This document shows, piece by piece, positions 22,936 to 33,524 of a stretch of 64,000 bases of DNA. Origin of the DNA: Dryomyza anilis. Lineage: Eukaryota; Arthropoda; Insecta; Diptera; Dryomyzidae. Within the stretch, counting starts at the first letter, position 1; every line of letters starts with the position of its first letter. The stretch covers positions 35,102,670-35,166,669 of the forward strand of contig OX638135.1 of the NCBI GenBank assembly GCA_951804985.1, written 5' to 3'. Below the pieces are notes generated by a model, which saw only the letters and a program-made list of their open reading frames with translations, ran no database searches and was not told the DNA's origin. Made by a program: the position numbers and the translations under genes.

Positions 22936-23033
22936 ATTATATGTCGTTCTGTCCCTGTTCTCTGCATTCTAAAATTTACTTTTTCTTAGTTAATTTACAT
23001 ATTTTTTGTCTTCATCATTTGATTTTTTATTAA

Positions 23034-23660
23034 TGTTGTAAATTTTTAGTGTTGAATTTTTGTTATCATTTAATTAATTAAAAAACACTTTAATTTTTTT
23101 TAACACTTTTTTTAACTTTACTACCTCCACTTGAGGCTGACTCTCTTTTAAATTGCAACGAAAAGTATTAACAATACCTTCGTTCTTAAATTCTATTTTC
23201 ACAATGTTCTAGTGAATTTTCACTTTCAGTCAATTTTGGTGTACGTGACTTTTGAAGAAAGTCCGACTTGCAGTTTTGGCTGACACCAATTGCGAAATAG
23301 TATAATTGTTGGAGAATCGCTGCTTTGCTTATTTTAACATAGACCCAAAATTATGCAATGGAAAATTTTATTGCAAGAGGTGTGGTCTAAGTAAAGCTTA
23401 AGCGCTTTGCCAAATTATCGCAAGCTTTTGTTAACTGTGGAAGCTAACTTGAAAGAGGTGTGTTCTACGCAAAGCTTAGCGCTTTGCCAAATTATTATTA
23501 TTGTTGCCAACGTGAAGCGTTGGGACAATGCTATGAACATGTTGCTGTACAACATGAGTTCAACATGATATGAAAAACATGATGCGCACAACATGTGTAC
23601 AGCAACATCCCAAAACTGAATGAATAGTGAAGAACCATAAGGAAAACAAAAATGTGTGTA
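23034..23660 (-). repeat. 3' LTR of gypsy G4 (truncated at its sense 5' end)
   Basis: Nearly identical to the LTR at 27098-27743 (shared TTGAATTTTTGTTATCATTT, GCAAGAGGTGTGGTCTAAG, AGCAACATCC). It breaks off at AAAATGTGTG, about 85 bases before the end of the right copy. A Penelope-like element begins directly after it. In the sense of the element (minus strand) this is the 3' LTR. Confidence 0.75.
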
Positions 23661-23689
23661 ATGTGTCCCAGTAAATTTAGCAATCGACA

Positions 23690-24235
23690 TCATAAAGAAA
23701 AAATGGAGCACAATTACGATATTTACCGACATACCAAAAGAGTTATTCTTCGACATTTTAACCTTTTGCACAAAAGAACATATATTCTTTAAATATAACG
23801 ACAAAATATATGAACAATTAAAAGGGATGCCAATGGGATTACCAGCTTCACCAGTGATTACAGTCATATTCATGGAGGAGATATTAGACTTCACGATCAA
23901 AAATTTAGAAAAGAAACCTCGACTCCTGACTAAATATGTTGACGACCTTTTCTGAATAATTGATAAGAACGCTGTAGAGACCACGTTTAAAAACTTTAAA
24001 TTTTAACAAACAAATACAATTTACACACGAACTGGAGAAAGATGGCAAATTACCTTATTTGGACACATTAATAATTAAATCACAGAACTCGATAACAATT
24101 GACTGGTATCAAAAACCTACAGCTTCAGGACGAATTATCAATTACTATTCAAATCATCCAAAACACATAATAATGAATACCGCCCATAATTTCGTCAAAC
24201 GAGTACTAAAAATAAGTTAAGCACAATACCACAAA
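23690..24235 (+). pseudogene. Penelope-like reverse transcriptase fragment
   Basis: The plus frame contains FTDIPKELFFDILTFCTKEH, LKGMPMGLPASPVI (the GMPMGxPxSP motif of Penelope RT) and LLTKYVDDLF, the catalytic YVDD, followed at once by a TGA. Later frames (KTYSF..., thumb region) are shifted. The N-terminal RT fingers are missing. Penelope RTs are relatives of telomerase and prime from DNA ends. Confidence 0.8.
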
Positions 24236-24405
24236 GATAACATAAAAAAGATTAGAAAAATACTAAACAAAAACAGTTTTAGCTATAAAACAACGATGGA
24301 CATAATAAAAAACGTAATTAAAAAGATTGATGAGGATACAACGGAAAAACCGACAAAAATATACAAATCCATGACACACGTTCCAGTTTTTTTCGTTCCA
24401 GAATT

Positions 24406-24906
24406 GTGCACGCTGACAAATATAATAATAAAGACAAAATAAATATTGCATTGAAGACAAATAACACATTACAACAACTTTACTCAAATACAAAAACTAA
24501 ATTAGACAAATTGGAAAAATCTAACGTAATATATAAAATACCTTTTAATGGAGACGGATTCAACATATGTAATAAAATATATGTTGGAATAACAAAATCA
24601 AAACTACGGACAAGATTAGCTGCACATAAATCGGACTACAAAAATAGAACTGGAATATTAGACAACAAAACAGCACTAGCGGCCCACTGTGCCACCACTG
24701 GACACTCTCCAACCTTTCTATGCTACGCGAAAATATTACAACAAGGAACAAACTACAAAAAACGATACACAATAGAAATGTTACATATAATAAATACTCC
24801 CGCGAATATACGAATAAACTATAAAACAGACACAGAAAAATGCGCGCATATTTATAGACACATCATCACAAAACATAAACATAACAAAAACTTAGTAATT
24901 AAATGA
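24406..24906 (+). pseudogene. GIY-YIG endonuclease of Penelope-like element
   Basis: A 166-aa frame. Residues 39-60 read SNVIYKIPFNGDGFNICNKI, then YVGITKSKLRTRLAAHKSDY. This is the GIY-YIG core with variant (V)IYKI...YVG, plus the Arg and His of the second helix. TALAAHCATTGHSPTF follows, as in Penelope endonucleases. It ends in TGA at 24904. The frame is intact on its own, but the RT before it is broken, so the element as a whole is dead. Confidence 0.85.
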
Positions 24907-25042
24907 CACTCAGTGAAAGTGGACGTACGTTACTCAATGTAAGAAAATTTTGTTCAATGTATTCTTGTCTTATTAAAAATTGTTTAGAGTAATTACGGCG
25001 ATATACTTATTATTTAAATTGATATAATTTGAGTGTAATTTC

Positions 25043-25080
25043 CTGAAGACGAATACCGACGGTATTCGAAATATCGAAAC
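25043..25080 (+). other. hammerhead-like 3' motif of Penelope-like element
   Basis: CTGAAGA (25043-25049) is followed by a perfect 8-bp stem CGAATACC/GGTATTCG with loop GAC, and then AAATATCGAAAC. CUGANGA plus a stem II hairpin plus GAAA is the core order of a hammerhead ribozyme, which is known in Penelope-like elements. The register is imperfect, because the G needed for GAAA is used to close the stem. Treat as a resemblance. Confidence 0.4.
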
Positions 25081-25313
25081 AACAAAATAAATGTTTTAAT
25101 AAAACAAAAAAGGGTTTTATTTTTAAAACAAAACCGGACCTAGAGCCTGAATAAATAACAAAATTTATAATAATTAAGATCGATAAAAATTAAAATATGT
25201 AAATTAATATTTTCTATGACTTGCAATGATTTTAATGGAAATTTAATAAAGTGATTTTTGTCTTCATCAAAAAATGTATTTTTTTTATTTAACGCATTTA
25301 TTATAGATCTGTT

Positions 25314-25755
25314 CTAGAGATTGTCACGCCCGACTATTCCATCTGCTGGTACCCCTTGTTCAAGTGACACAACGCGTAGCATTAAACTCAGGTTTTCTAT
25401 GTTTGTGTACTGAATCTTAGTGGAGCCTAAGGTTCTAACGCATCCACCAAAAGCACAACTCAGATTTGTCTGAATATTTTTATTAAAATTCGACAAATGT
25501 GCCATCCTATTTTCTATAATCAGACTGGCCTCAGCTCCAGAATCCACTAACAGAGTAAGTTTTCCATTTTTTTGCTGCCTCGCAAGGTACTTCAATGAAC
25601 ACATCACTCGTATCGGATATCTTGAAACACTCTTTATGCCGGTTAAATATTTTACGATGCATGCCTAATTTCATTTTCCTCGACGTAAATTTACTCTTAA
25701 AATAATTAGCAATTGAAGACAATTTAATTTTACAGATCGTGAATTTATTATACAT
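25314..25755 (-). pseudogene. G4 retropepsin (aspartic protease) fragment
   Basis: The frame 25607-25314 has LTLLVDSGAEASLI (retroviral-type protease active site DSGA) and ends VPADGIVGRDNL (the second conserved GxxG/D region). Frame 25755-25531 overlaps it upstream with basic Gag tail sequence (FKSKFTSRKMK). The frame shift between them is at the usual gag-pol junction, but the downstream pol is absent. Confidence 0.75.
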
Positions 25756-25900
25756 TTCTGACGATAGATAGCGCTAATAATAAAAAGAAATATTGAAATT
25801 ACTTCATTGCAAATTATACTCGACCCTGTACGGAATGTATCTCCAGTGTTGTTTGCTTACTGCTCAACATGAGCATTCGCAAAGTGTAATCCCGAAGTCC

Positions 25901-26895
25901 TCACTTAAATGAGCATTTAACTAAATTATTCAATTCATTAACGAACACGTCGTCTTTCGTATCATTATATTTACATTTAATCGTGCTTAATGCTGCCGAC
26001 TGCAGGTTAACCAAACGCCTAGAGAAAGATCTAATACTTTCCCCCGGATACTGAGATGCCTTTCTAATGTCATATTGAATGGCATCTGCTGATCTACATT
26101 CCAAGTACGTATTTCTTAATAGATTGTATAAATCATCTATTGTGTCAAACTCCTTTGAACTTACTAAGTCCCTGTAAACGAACCCTAACGCCTTTAATAA
26201 ACTCCTTCATTTGTTCAGGCTTCAGTTCTGCCCTCACCACTTCATATTCTTCAATAAAATGGTGAAGATCCGTCCTCAGCGATGATGATTCTGCACCTGC
26301 AAAATCTGGTACCGCATTTTTAACGAATTTCGCGACTTCGCCTAATCCCATGTTGCCCTGTGTTGTGATGTCGTCACTCTCTATGGTATTCTTGTGGTAT
26401 AAGGAAGTCTCGTGCGCTGTCTTAACCTCCTCGTTCAAATATCTAATACGAGCGTTCAACTCCTGTATTTTGTTGTTCGCTTCCTTCAACGTCGCGTTCT
26501 CCTCCCTTGCCTGGCGTCTGACAGAATTATTTATTGATTCCACAGAAATATTGTTTTCTTTCAATAAATTTCTTAATTTTATGTTTTCCTCTTCTATTTT
26601 AGCTGTTTCTCCTAACTCTGCTGTACGTTTTAAACAATAATCATTTAAACGTTTTCTCAACACGTCAACTAATCTTTCTAATTCACAATTTTCTGCTAAA
26701 ACAGATTTAATTTTTTAATTCTGGAGTTACTAAATCTCTTCCACTATTTTATTTGCCTCCTCTAATTTAGATAAATGCAGAATTCTATTTATATTATCTT
26801 TTTTTTACAAATTGCGACCATAATTTTTCAACAAATCTATCTAATTCGCTAGATTGCTTTTAAATATACTCATTTAATTCATTAGCATCTGCCAT
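25901..26895 (-). pseudogene. G4 gag with long coiled coil
   Basis: From ATG at 26895 (MADANELNEYI then a stop) the N-terminus is broken. The frame 26663-26145 is about 100 residues of heptad-like coiled coil (EENIKLRNLLKENNI, NNKIQELNARIRYLNEEV), then VPDFAGAESSSLRTDLHHFI, the start of the Gag core of gypsy/errantivirus-like elements. Frame 26104-25901 adds YPGESIRSFSRRLVNLQSAA. No zinc knuckle is visible, as is common in errantivirus-type Gags. Confidence 0.7.
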
Positions 26896-27077
26896 TAAAT
26901 ATTTTCAATAAGTTGTAATTGAAAATTTCAACGAAACAAAAATGTTACCAAAGCAACAACGAAATCGATTTTGGCATGCATGAAGTATAACTATAAACTA
27001 TATATTTTTCTTTTTTTTTTAATTAAATTGAAGTATTTTTAATCACTTACCATTATGGTTACTTTTCCTTCTTCCTT

Positions 27078-27095
27078 CCCGTACCGGCTGCGCCA
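27078..27095 (-). promoter_or_regulatory. tRNA primer-binding site of G4
   Basis: On the minus strand TGGCGCAGCCGGTACGGG begins two bases after the LTR end. The TGGCGCAG start is that of gypsy-group elements, where it pairs with a tRNA 3' end (tRNA-Ser in several Drosophila elements; family knowledge). Confidence 0.7.
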
Positions 27096-27097
27096 AA

Positions 27098-27743
27098 TGT
27101 TATAATGTTTTAGTTTTGAATTTTTGTTATCATTTAATTACTTCAAGAACACTCTTATTAACTTTACTACCTCCTTTTGAGGCTGACTAAAAAACTCTCT
27201 TTTAAATTGGAACGAAAAGTATTAACAATGCCTTCGTTGCAAGCTTTTCTTAAATTCTATTTTCACAATGTTCTAGTGAATTTTCACTTTCACTCAATTT
27301 TGGTGTACGTGACTTTGGAAGAAAGTCCGCCTTGCAGTTTTTGGCTGACACCAATTGCGAAATAGTATAATTGTTGGAGAACCGCTGCTTTGCTTATTTT
27401 AACATAGACCCAAAATTATGCAATGGAAAATTATATTGCAAGAGGTGTGGTCTAAGTAAAGCTTAAGCGCTTTGCCAAATTATCGCAAGCTTTTGTTAAC
27501 TGTGGAAGCTAACTTGAAAGAGGTGTGTTCTACGCAAAGCTTAGCGCTTTGCCAAATTATTATTATTGTTGCCAACATGAAGCGTTGGGACAATGCTATG
27601 AACATGTTGCTGTACAACATGAGTTCAACATGATATGAAAAATATGATGCGCTCAACATGTGTACAGCAACATCCAAAACTGAATAAATAGTGAAGAACC
27701 ATAAGGAAAAGAAAAATGTGTGAACTAATTCACAACAATAACA
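27098..27743 (-). repeat. 5' LTR of gypsy G4 (646 bp)
   Basis: In minus sense it starts TGTTATTGTTGTG and ends CATTATAACA, a 6-bp inverted repeat at the ends, with the primer-binding site two bases further on. The matching 3' copy is at 23034-23660. No target duplication is obvious between TTAA (left) and GGGAC (right), consistent with the left copy being rearranged. Confidence 0.75.
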
Positions 27744-27859
27744 GGGACCCGGTTTCCTACATTTATTAATTTTCATAGAGTGTCCAAGTAATTAATTCTT
27801 CAACCACATAACTTTTTTTACAGATGAAATTTAATAATCATGGTGAAAGAGCATCGGAA

Positions 27860-28947
27860 ATACGGCACATTGTCGTGTATGTAATGGTCCACATCCGTAA
27901 CGCGTTTGTCCGCAGTTTCGAGCAGGAAATGTTGCGGATCGTCTACGTCTATTATTATTACACGGATATTGTAGCAAATGCCTTTCGCTGCATCACATGA
28001 CGAATCGCTGCAACACCGGGTTCCGATGCAGATACTGTGATGATACACATCACAGCACGCTCCACTTGCACCAACGGCTGCGATCTCTGTCGATCGAGAA
28101 TGCTCGAGGTCTACGAGAACCAGGACGTGCGTCTCGGTCTCGTTCGCACACCTGGAGAAATGGAAATGCATCATCGGATGGGAATGTAAGCTCGGAAGGC
28201 GAATCTGGACCAGGACCACGTCCGCCTCGGCCAGAAATGCTCTCCGTTGAGGACGCCGCCATAGCATTCGACGAGATGTTTATTGAACAGTTAAGTGGCT
28301 ATATTGGACAGTTAAGCAGCGATATTGGACAGTTAAGTGGCGTTAGTGGAACTGGACCCCGTCCGTCTCGGCCATGTCCCACAGATGCTGCTACTCGAGC
28401 ATTACAGCTGCGCGAATTTCGTCCATCGCTACGGAACTCAGGTCAGTCTCGCCATCCCTGGCGCCGTCAACCAAGGAATAATCGTCGTCGTAATGGACCG
28501 AGACCACGTCCGTCTCGGCCGTCATCAAATAGCAGTCAGCATAATGAAGTGATGCGCTGGTCTGGTACTACTCGAGCAGAATGTTTACGACTGGTACAGC
28601 GAATTATTCCATTGCCGCCCACTGCCGTAATTCGATTACATCTCCATGGAAAATCGCACCGGATCCGTGTGCTCATCGGCGCATGTGCACCAATGTCCAT
28701 TATATCCCGTAGACTGGAGCGGGAAATAAGATTTCAATACATGCTAGATGCCACTATTAGAGCGAATTACTCAAATCTACAATTAGCAGACCCAGAGTTT
28801 TATAAGTCAGCACCGGTACTGATGGTATTGGGAGCAGACGTGTATCCTCGCCTACTTCATCCTGGTCTTTTGCCCGCGATCGGTGGTCTACCGGTAGCCC
28901 AGAACACCCTCTTCGGTTGGATGCTTTCCGTATCTTGCACATTGTAA
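27860..28947 (+). pseudogene. BEL/Pao gag-protease ORF (element BEL-C), pol deleted
   Basis: Zinc-binding motifs come first: CRVCNGPHP, a TAA, then RVCPQFRAGN, CSKCLSLHH, NRCNTGFRCRYCDDTHH. The 316-codon frame 27997-28947 continues uninterrupted. It has three GPRP(R/S)RP repeats, GYIGQLSSDIGQLSG repeats and then the protease domain. AVIRLHLHGKSHRIRVLIGA stands where LIDxG(A/S) is expected, so the catalytic Asp reads Gly. The C-terminal words ILGADVYP-like VLGADVYPRLL and VAQNTLFGW are kept. A stop follows, and 185 bases later a polypurine tract and LTR. RT and integrase are absent. Confidence 0.8.
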
Positions 28948-29117
28948 TAATTTTATCATCATTCATTTTCTTTTTTTTTGTGCCTACCATTAATAATCTA
29001 ATGAATAAAACATGAATTTAAACTTATTTTTAGCCTATTTTCGCATTACAACACCAACAATATTTTGTTTAAAAACTCACTCTCCCTAGGTAGCTATAAG
29101 GATTTTGCAGAAATACT

Positions 29118-29132
29118 GCAAGGAGGCCGGCA
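29118..29132 (+). promoter_or_regulatory. polypurine tract of BEL LTR
   Basis: GCAAGGAGGCCGGCA directly precedes the TGTTCAGG LTR start. Its place and purine content mark the LTR as a 3' LTR. Confidence 0.65.
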
Positions 29133-29463
29133 TGTTCAGGTCGGCAACCTGTTGTTAAATCAAACGTAGCCAACGAGCCCCATAACCGACAAAATTTCCA
29201 ACATCTTCGAAGAGGAGGATAATTTCGGTCTTATTGGTTCAACCTCGACCCCGACAACATCATCTTTAACAAAGTTACGAATCACCATTAATGTAATATT
29301 GAAACGTTAATAAATTACAAAACTTGTATTTTATTGAAACCTTACACAATTGTTTTTCTTTTTTTTTTGTGTTTTTTTTTGCATATATACTGCTGACCTT
29401 TGGTGGAGCGTTTGTCCCAAAGGTGCAGCCAGTGGCTAACTGATCCATCGTTGCAGCCCCCAA
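29133..29463 (+). repeat. BEL/Pao-type 3' LTR
   Basis: Starts TGTTCAGGTCGGCAACCTGT and ends near TTGCAGCCCCCAA. It aligns with 12936-13359 except for the ~90-base insert there. It follows a polypurine tract and 185 bases of non-coding DNA after the BEL-C stop. It may belong to BEL-C or to the composite that starts at 12936. Confidence 0.75.
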
Positions 29464-29474
29464 GCGAGATTGGT

Positions 29475-30990
29475 TTCGAATTTGAATCGTCTTAATTTTT
29501 ATATGTTTTGCTATAAATAATTTCATAATTTACTATGCATCGGTAAAATTCCCAGAGAGTTGCGTCGTTTTCAACTTTAATATTTAACTGTTGAAGTGAT
29601 AAATATTGATTTCTTGAAATTTCACTAAGTTTCATTACTTTTCCCAATACATTTGTCCCACCAATATTTATGTGCGAGATTGGTTTAACTTCTCGATCTA
29701 GTAGTTTATCAATGTATGCTCTTTGATTGGTGTTAAAATTGTGTTCATATGTTTTTAGTACTCTCTCTATCGTACATTTTAAACGAAATGTATCACAAAT
29801 TTGCATCCTTACTCTATTTGGACTTTTCACAAATTTTTTAGCGTCTGGTTAAAATCTTTATAAATAAACGCACTATGTGTCCACAGCGGTCCCCAATTTA
29901 TAATACTATTCGACAAATGTACTAAAAGATATACGTTAAAGCTGGCGTGTTCTATTCCATATAGATGTTGTACGTCTTCTATGAACATATTCAAACAGTT
30001 TTGTGCGAATATAATATACGACCGCATTATAGATTTTTTGATTAACGTTGATATTCCATCTACTAATAAAGCCCAATGGAACACATATCTTTTGGGTAAC
30101 AATAATTTAAGCGACGGAATACTATAACAGGGCGCGTACTTCTAGGAACTTCCAATGTGCGGTAGTATGAAAGCAACATTGTGTCTATTTGTCGTATTTT
30201 AGTTCCAAATAATATAATTTATCATGATTTTTGGAATTAAACCACAAATTTGCAAACTGACGACAAACTCCAAGTGCACCGCAGTGCATCCAATCAACAT
30301 CTATGTTATTTATTATATTATATTTTGGAATGTCACATAAAATTGAACGTTTTTTAATTACATTCGATTGATTCATAGCATCAACTAACGTGTTTTCATG
30401 TGTTCTTAATCCATCTCCAAATGCGTTCGTGTTAATTATTGAATAAACTCTCACGGATCCCTTTCCTTTTTTTTATTTGATTACCAGGATGTAGGCATAG
30501 ACCACAACCATATTTTCCATTAAATTGTGTAGAGCATCGAACTAAAGGTCGTGCAATAGAATCTCATATACCTACTAAAACAATTACTTTTTTTTAATGT
30601 ACTTTTGGTTTTGATACTCGTATTCAAAGCTTTCATTGAACAATTTTATTGCTTCAGCGACAAATGGAGTCAAGTTTCCGTTCATGCAGCGTGGTTTGCC
30701 TGATCCAAACCATATACTACACAGCAACATATTAGGTCGTCGTTCAGCTGGATTTAATTCATTTATAGTACATAGTAAAGGATACGTAGAGTTCTTTGAA
30801 CTGTCGAATATTCGAGCTCCGTGTATACTAAAATTCAATGATAACATGTTGTTTTTTTTATTTTCTATTTTTTGTACATATCTCCATCGTAAATATCTTC
30901 AAATGCATATTGGCATACTTTATGTCTGTTTTTTGTGTCACAATGTTATGAATATCGATCGTTTGATAAAGTTCGCGAAGTTGCTCTTCA

Positions 30991-31057
<67 letters not shown>

Positions 31058-31380
31058 AACACTCATTTGACTCTAAGTGTACATTTGATGAACAACTCCA
31101 ACACACGACCCATCTACTTGCTGTTAATAATCCAAGGTAATATCCTCATTTATCACAAATATAATGGGTTTTGTACTGTGGTGCAAAATGATTTATATTT
31201 TTTTTAATCGATATTTTGTGTTTCCAGAATTATGAGATATTGAACTCATATTTAGTAATACAAGGATGTTAGTTGCAGTCACATATGTAACATTCCGTCG
31301 GCATTTTGTATCAAGAGCTAGCAATATATTTGTTTTAGATGTTTTCTGAATTTCGTGATTATGAACTTGATGCAGCACAG
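29475..31380 (-). pseudogene. tnp2-type (CACTA-like) transposase relic
   Basis: Minus-strand pieces in order: N-terminal region (31378-31193 and 31106-30858, split by a (TA)n tract); FNESFEYEY, with NPAERRPNMLLCSIWFGSGK before it (30847-30584); CSTQFNGKYGCGLCLHPG near 30500; RTHENTLVDA and VDWMHCGALGVCRQFANLWF (30454-30185); then LPKRYVFHWALLVDGI and NSIINWGPLWTHSAFIYKDF (30102-29827); then a C-terminal frame (29830-29492). GKYGC..C, (D)xMHC.LGV and NWGPLW.HSAF are the conserved words of tnp2/DUF4218-type transposases known from CACTA elements. Frameshifts and a microsatellite show it is dead. Element ends were not found. Confidence 0.65.
30995..31055. repeat. (TA)n microsatellite
   Basis: About 60 bp of perfect AT dinucleotides inside the transposase relic. 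The YIYIYI frames over it are artefacts. Confidence 0.95.
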
Positions 31381-31596
31381 AACCTGAATCTGAATTTTTA
31401 CGTTATTTCAAAAATGGTTGTATTTCTTGTACAGTCCTCTTCTCATCTTCAATTAGTTGTTGTAGAAAATCTAATGTTCACTGCCTAACAAAACTTTCAA
31501 AAAAAATTTTGATTTCAAATTTGATATTTGTGTGATTTCCTTTTATTAATTCATAATTTTAAAACAATTATTTAAAATGAAAAAAACTAATTCTAG

Positions 31597-31803
31597 CTCT
31601 TATTCAATGGATTGGTGGTGTATATGACCAAACATATACACCCGGTGTTCCAGTTGACTGAATTAAAGATTTTAATGAGGAAAGTTTTAAGAAGGACGAA
31701 GATGCAGACATTACTTATGTCGTTGAATGGAGGACCAAAAAGAAATGCAAACCAAAACTTGGGTTTTGGATTGGTTATGATGCCAAAATAATACGCATAT
31801 CAT
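31597..31803 (+). pseudogene. fossil exon 1 of an unidentified two-exon gene
   Basis: The acceptor-like TTCTAG (31591-31596) precedes an open frame LIQWIGGVYDQTYTPGVPVD, then one TGA, then IKDFNEESFKKDEDADITYV, VEWRTKKK and DAKIIRIS. A perfect donor GTAAGT stands at 31804. The exon ends after the first base of a codon. Low-complexity DNA surrounds it, so the composition stands out. I do not recognise the family. It lies divergent from, and about 220 bp beyond, the transposase relic, so it may be an accessory gene of that transposon or a host fragment. Confidence 0.45.
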
Positions 31804-33524
31804 GTAAGTACAAATAAATTACAAGCATTACATAGAAGCTGCATGCCTAGCCTGAAACCCAAAGTTCAACCCAAAAGTTGTGGGAGAACTTAAATTGTTT
31901 ATGAATATGTCTCGGACATCGTCCCCGAGTATTTTAAGACTTCGTTTTTTTTGCGGTTTTTTGAAAATATTTTTTTTATAATAACTTAAAGTTTTTTTTT
32001 CTTTTTGCTCAAACTATTAACTTTAGCCACTAAAAACCCATACTAATTTCATATAATTTGTCCATAGTTATTAGTGGTAACAAGTGCGAAAACATAAGTT
32101 TTTTTCAAAAAAACCTTAAAAAAATTAAATGGTCTATACAGGATTAACATGCATAAATGTTTGTACCAAACAAACCATAAACCAATCTGCTGTTTTTAAT
32201 AGTTAAGAAGATATTACAAATCAAAGTCAAATTTCGTGAACATTAAAAAAAAAACGTTCAAATTTTATTAAACCATAAATAACACTACACAACAAAATGA
32301 GAAGAAAAGTTTGCGCAGTAAATTCCATTATTTTTGTATTATTGGAAATGACTCGCAGAATTTGAATATATGAATTAACAAATTTTCTACGGATAGGATT
32401 ACGAGATTTTGGGCAATAAATTTTGTACTGAGCTTTCAAAAAGGTGGTCACATATATTTGTAAATATCTTGCGTTTAATAAAACCCATTAACTCAATTGT
32501 TATATCGAATGAAAGATTGGTTTGGAATTGGTTTACTGGTTTAAGAGAACTCTATGGAAGAACTCAAAAAATGTAAATTTTGTCGACCAAAATTTTATTA
32601 AAAAATGCATTTAAAAACTGGCGAAAAATTGAAAACGCAAGATGATGCACAGTTTGTAATATTGCAAATTAACCTTTTTAAAGAAAATGATGTAAAAATA
32701 AAAGAAATCTATGGATACGTTTTGAGAACAGAAAAAAAATCATGTGAAAGCATTACAATTGGGTATTAACTAAAAAAATCGCATAACATGTTTATACCCT
32801 ATACCCATGGGTTACAAGTTATAAAATATATGTGAGGATATTTTGGCGCCTCTTAGTAGGCATGACTGGTATGAAAAAGTATATATTTTCTTGGTCAACA
32901 TCACTTTCCGAGTCGATTTAGATATGACCATCTGTCTTTATTTTCAATATTTCAATATATTTTATTTTCAATATATTTTAGTAGAATAGTAATTCAAAGT
33001 TCGAAAATGAGTCGATTTAGTCAACGTAATCCATTACGAAATATTGGTTTACTTATTAAGATCACATATCTCGTTAAGTATAAAAGATAAAGTTATAAAA
33101 TTTAAAATTAATTACAAGCAATCATCTATCAATAGGTGCTCAAAAAATAATCGTGATCCGCTTACATTTTTTATTTTTCATTTGTATGCCTATTGGTATA
33201 GCACTCAATTATATTGCTTTCACATAACTTTTTTTATCCTCAAATGTTACACATATATTTTTGTCATTTATAGCTCATTTCTTCGACGGAGTGTGAACTA
33301 ATTTTGAAAATATATATTTTGTAAACCTATCCAGAGAAACATTATTAAACCATATTTTCGGAATAAGGGCGTCATTTTACATAATACAAAAATAACCTTG
33401 ACTGCTGCGCAGAATGGCTGTTGTGTAGTGTAATTGATTTTTAACTCAACAATTTGCAAATTTTAGCCTCATTTTCTGAACAATTGCTCATTTTTTGCTA
33501 TTCACCGTTTTTCACCTTTTACAG
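31804..33524 (+). other. putative intron, AT-rich, with a fly repeat piece
   Basis: Between the two fossil exons, bounded by GTAAGT and ACAG. No coding frame. It contains the TATACCC/GAGTCGATTTAG module at 32793-32940. Confidence 0.35.
32793..32940 (+). repeat. second copy of the TATACCC/GAGTCGATTTAG fly module
   Basis: TATACCCTATACCCATGGGT, then AAAAGTATATATTTTCTTGG, then CCGAGTCGATTTAGATATG and CCATCTGTCTTTA. The word order is the same as in the minus-strand copy at 1925-2096, more diverged. Confidence 0.55.

Larger units (their letters stand above)
23661..25260 (+). mobile_element. Penelope-like element (RT plus GIY-YIG), 5'-truncated
   Basis: A plus-strand retroelement lying between the G4 protease remnant and the G4 3' LTR. 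It has a Penelope-type RT (23690-24235), a GIY-YIG endonuclease (24406-24906) and a 3' region with a strong hairpin (25050-25068). It is on the opposite strand to G4, so it is a separate insertion or replacement. No LTR-like repeat of its own was identified. Confidence 0.8.
25311..27097 (-). mobile_element. gypsy G4 internal region (leader, gag, protease)
   Basis: On the minus strand: LTR (27743-27098), tRNA primer site (27095-27078), leader, gag from an ATG at 26895 and retropepsin at about 25540. RT, RNase H and integrase are missing; at 25310 the element gives way to the Penelope-like insertion. Confidence 0.75.

Noticed and set aside
23415..23984. Minus-strand 189-aa frame over the G4 LTR and Penelope start
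   Set aside because: Crosses an LTR boundary into the opposite strand of a recognised RT; a similar frame (27480-27776) lies over the other LTR only because the LTRs match.
28050..28262. Minus-strand frame opposite BEL-C gag
   Set aside because: Shadow of the Pro/Arg repeat region on the coding strand; the plus frame has the domains.
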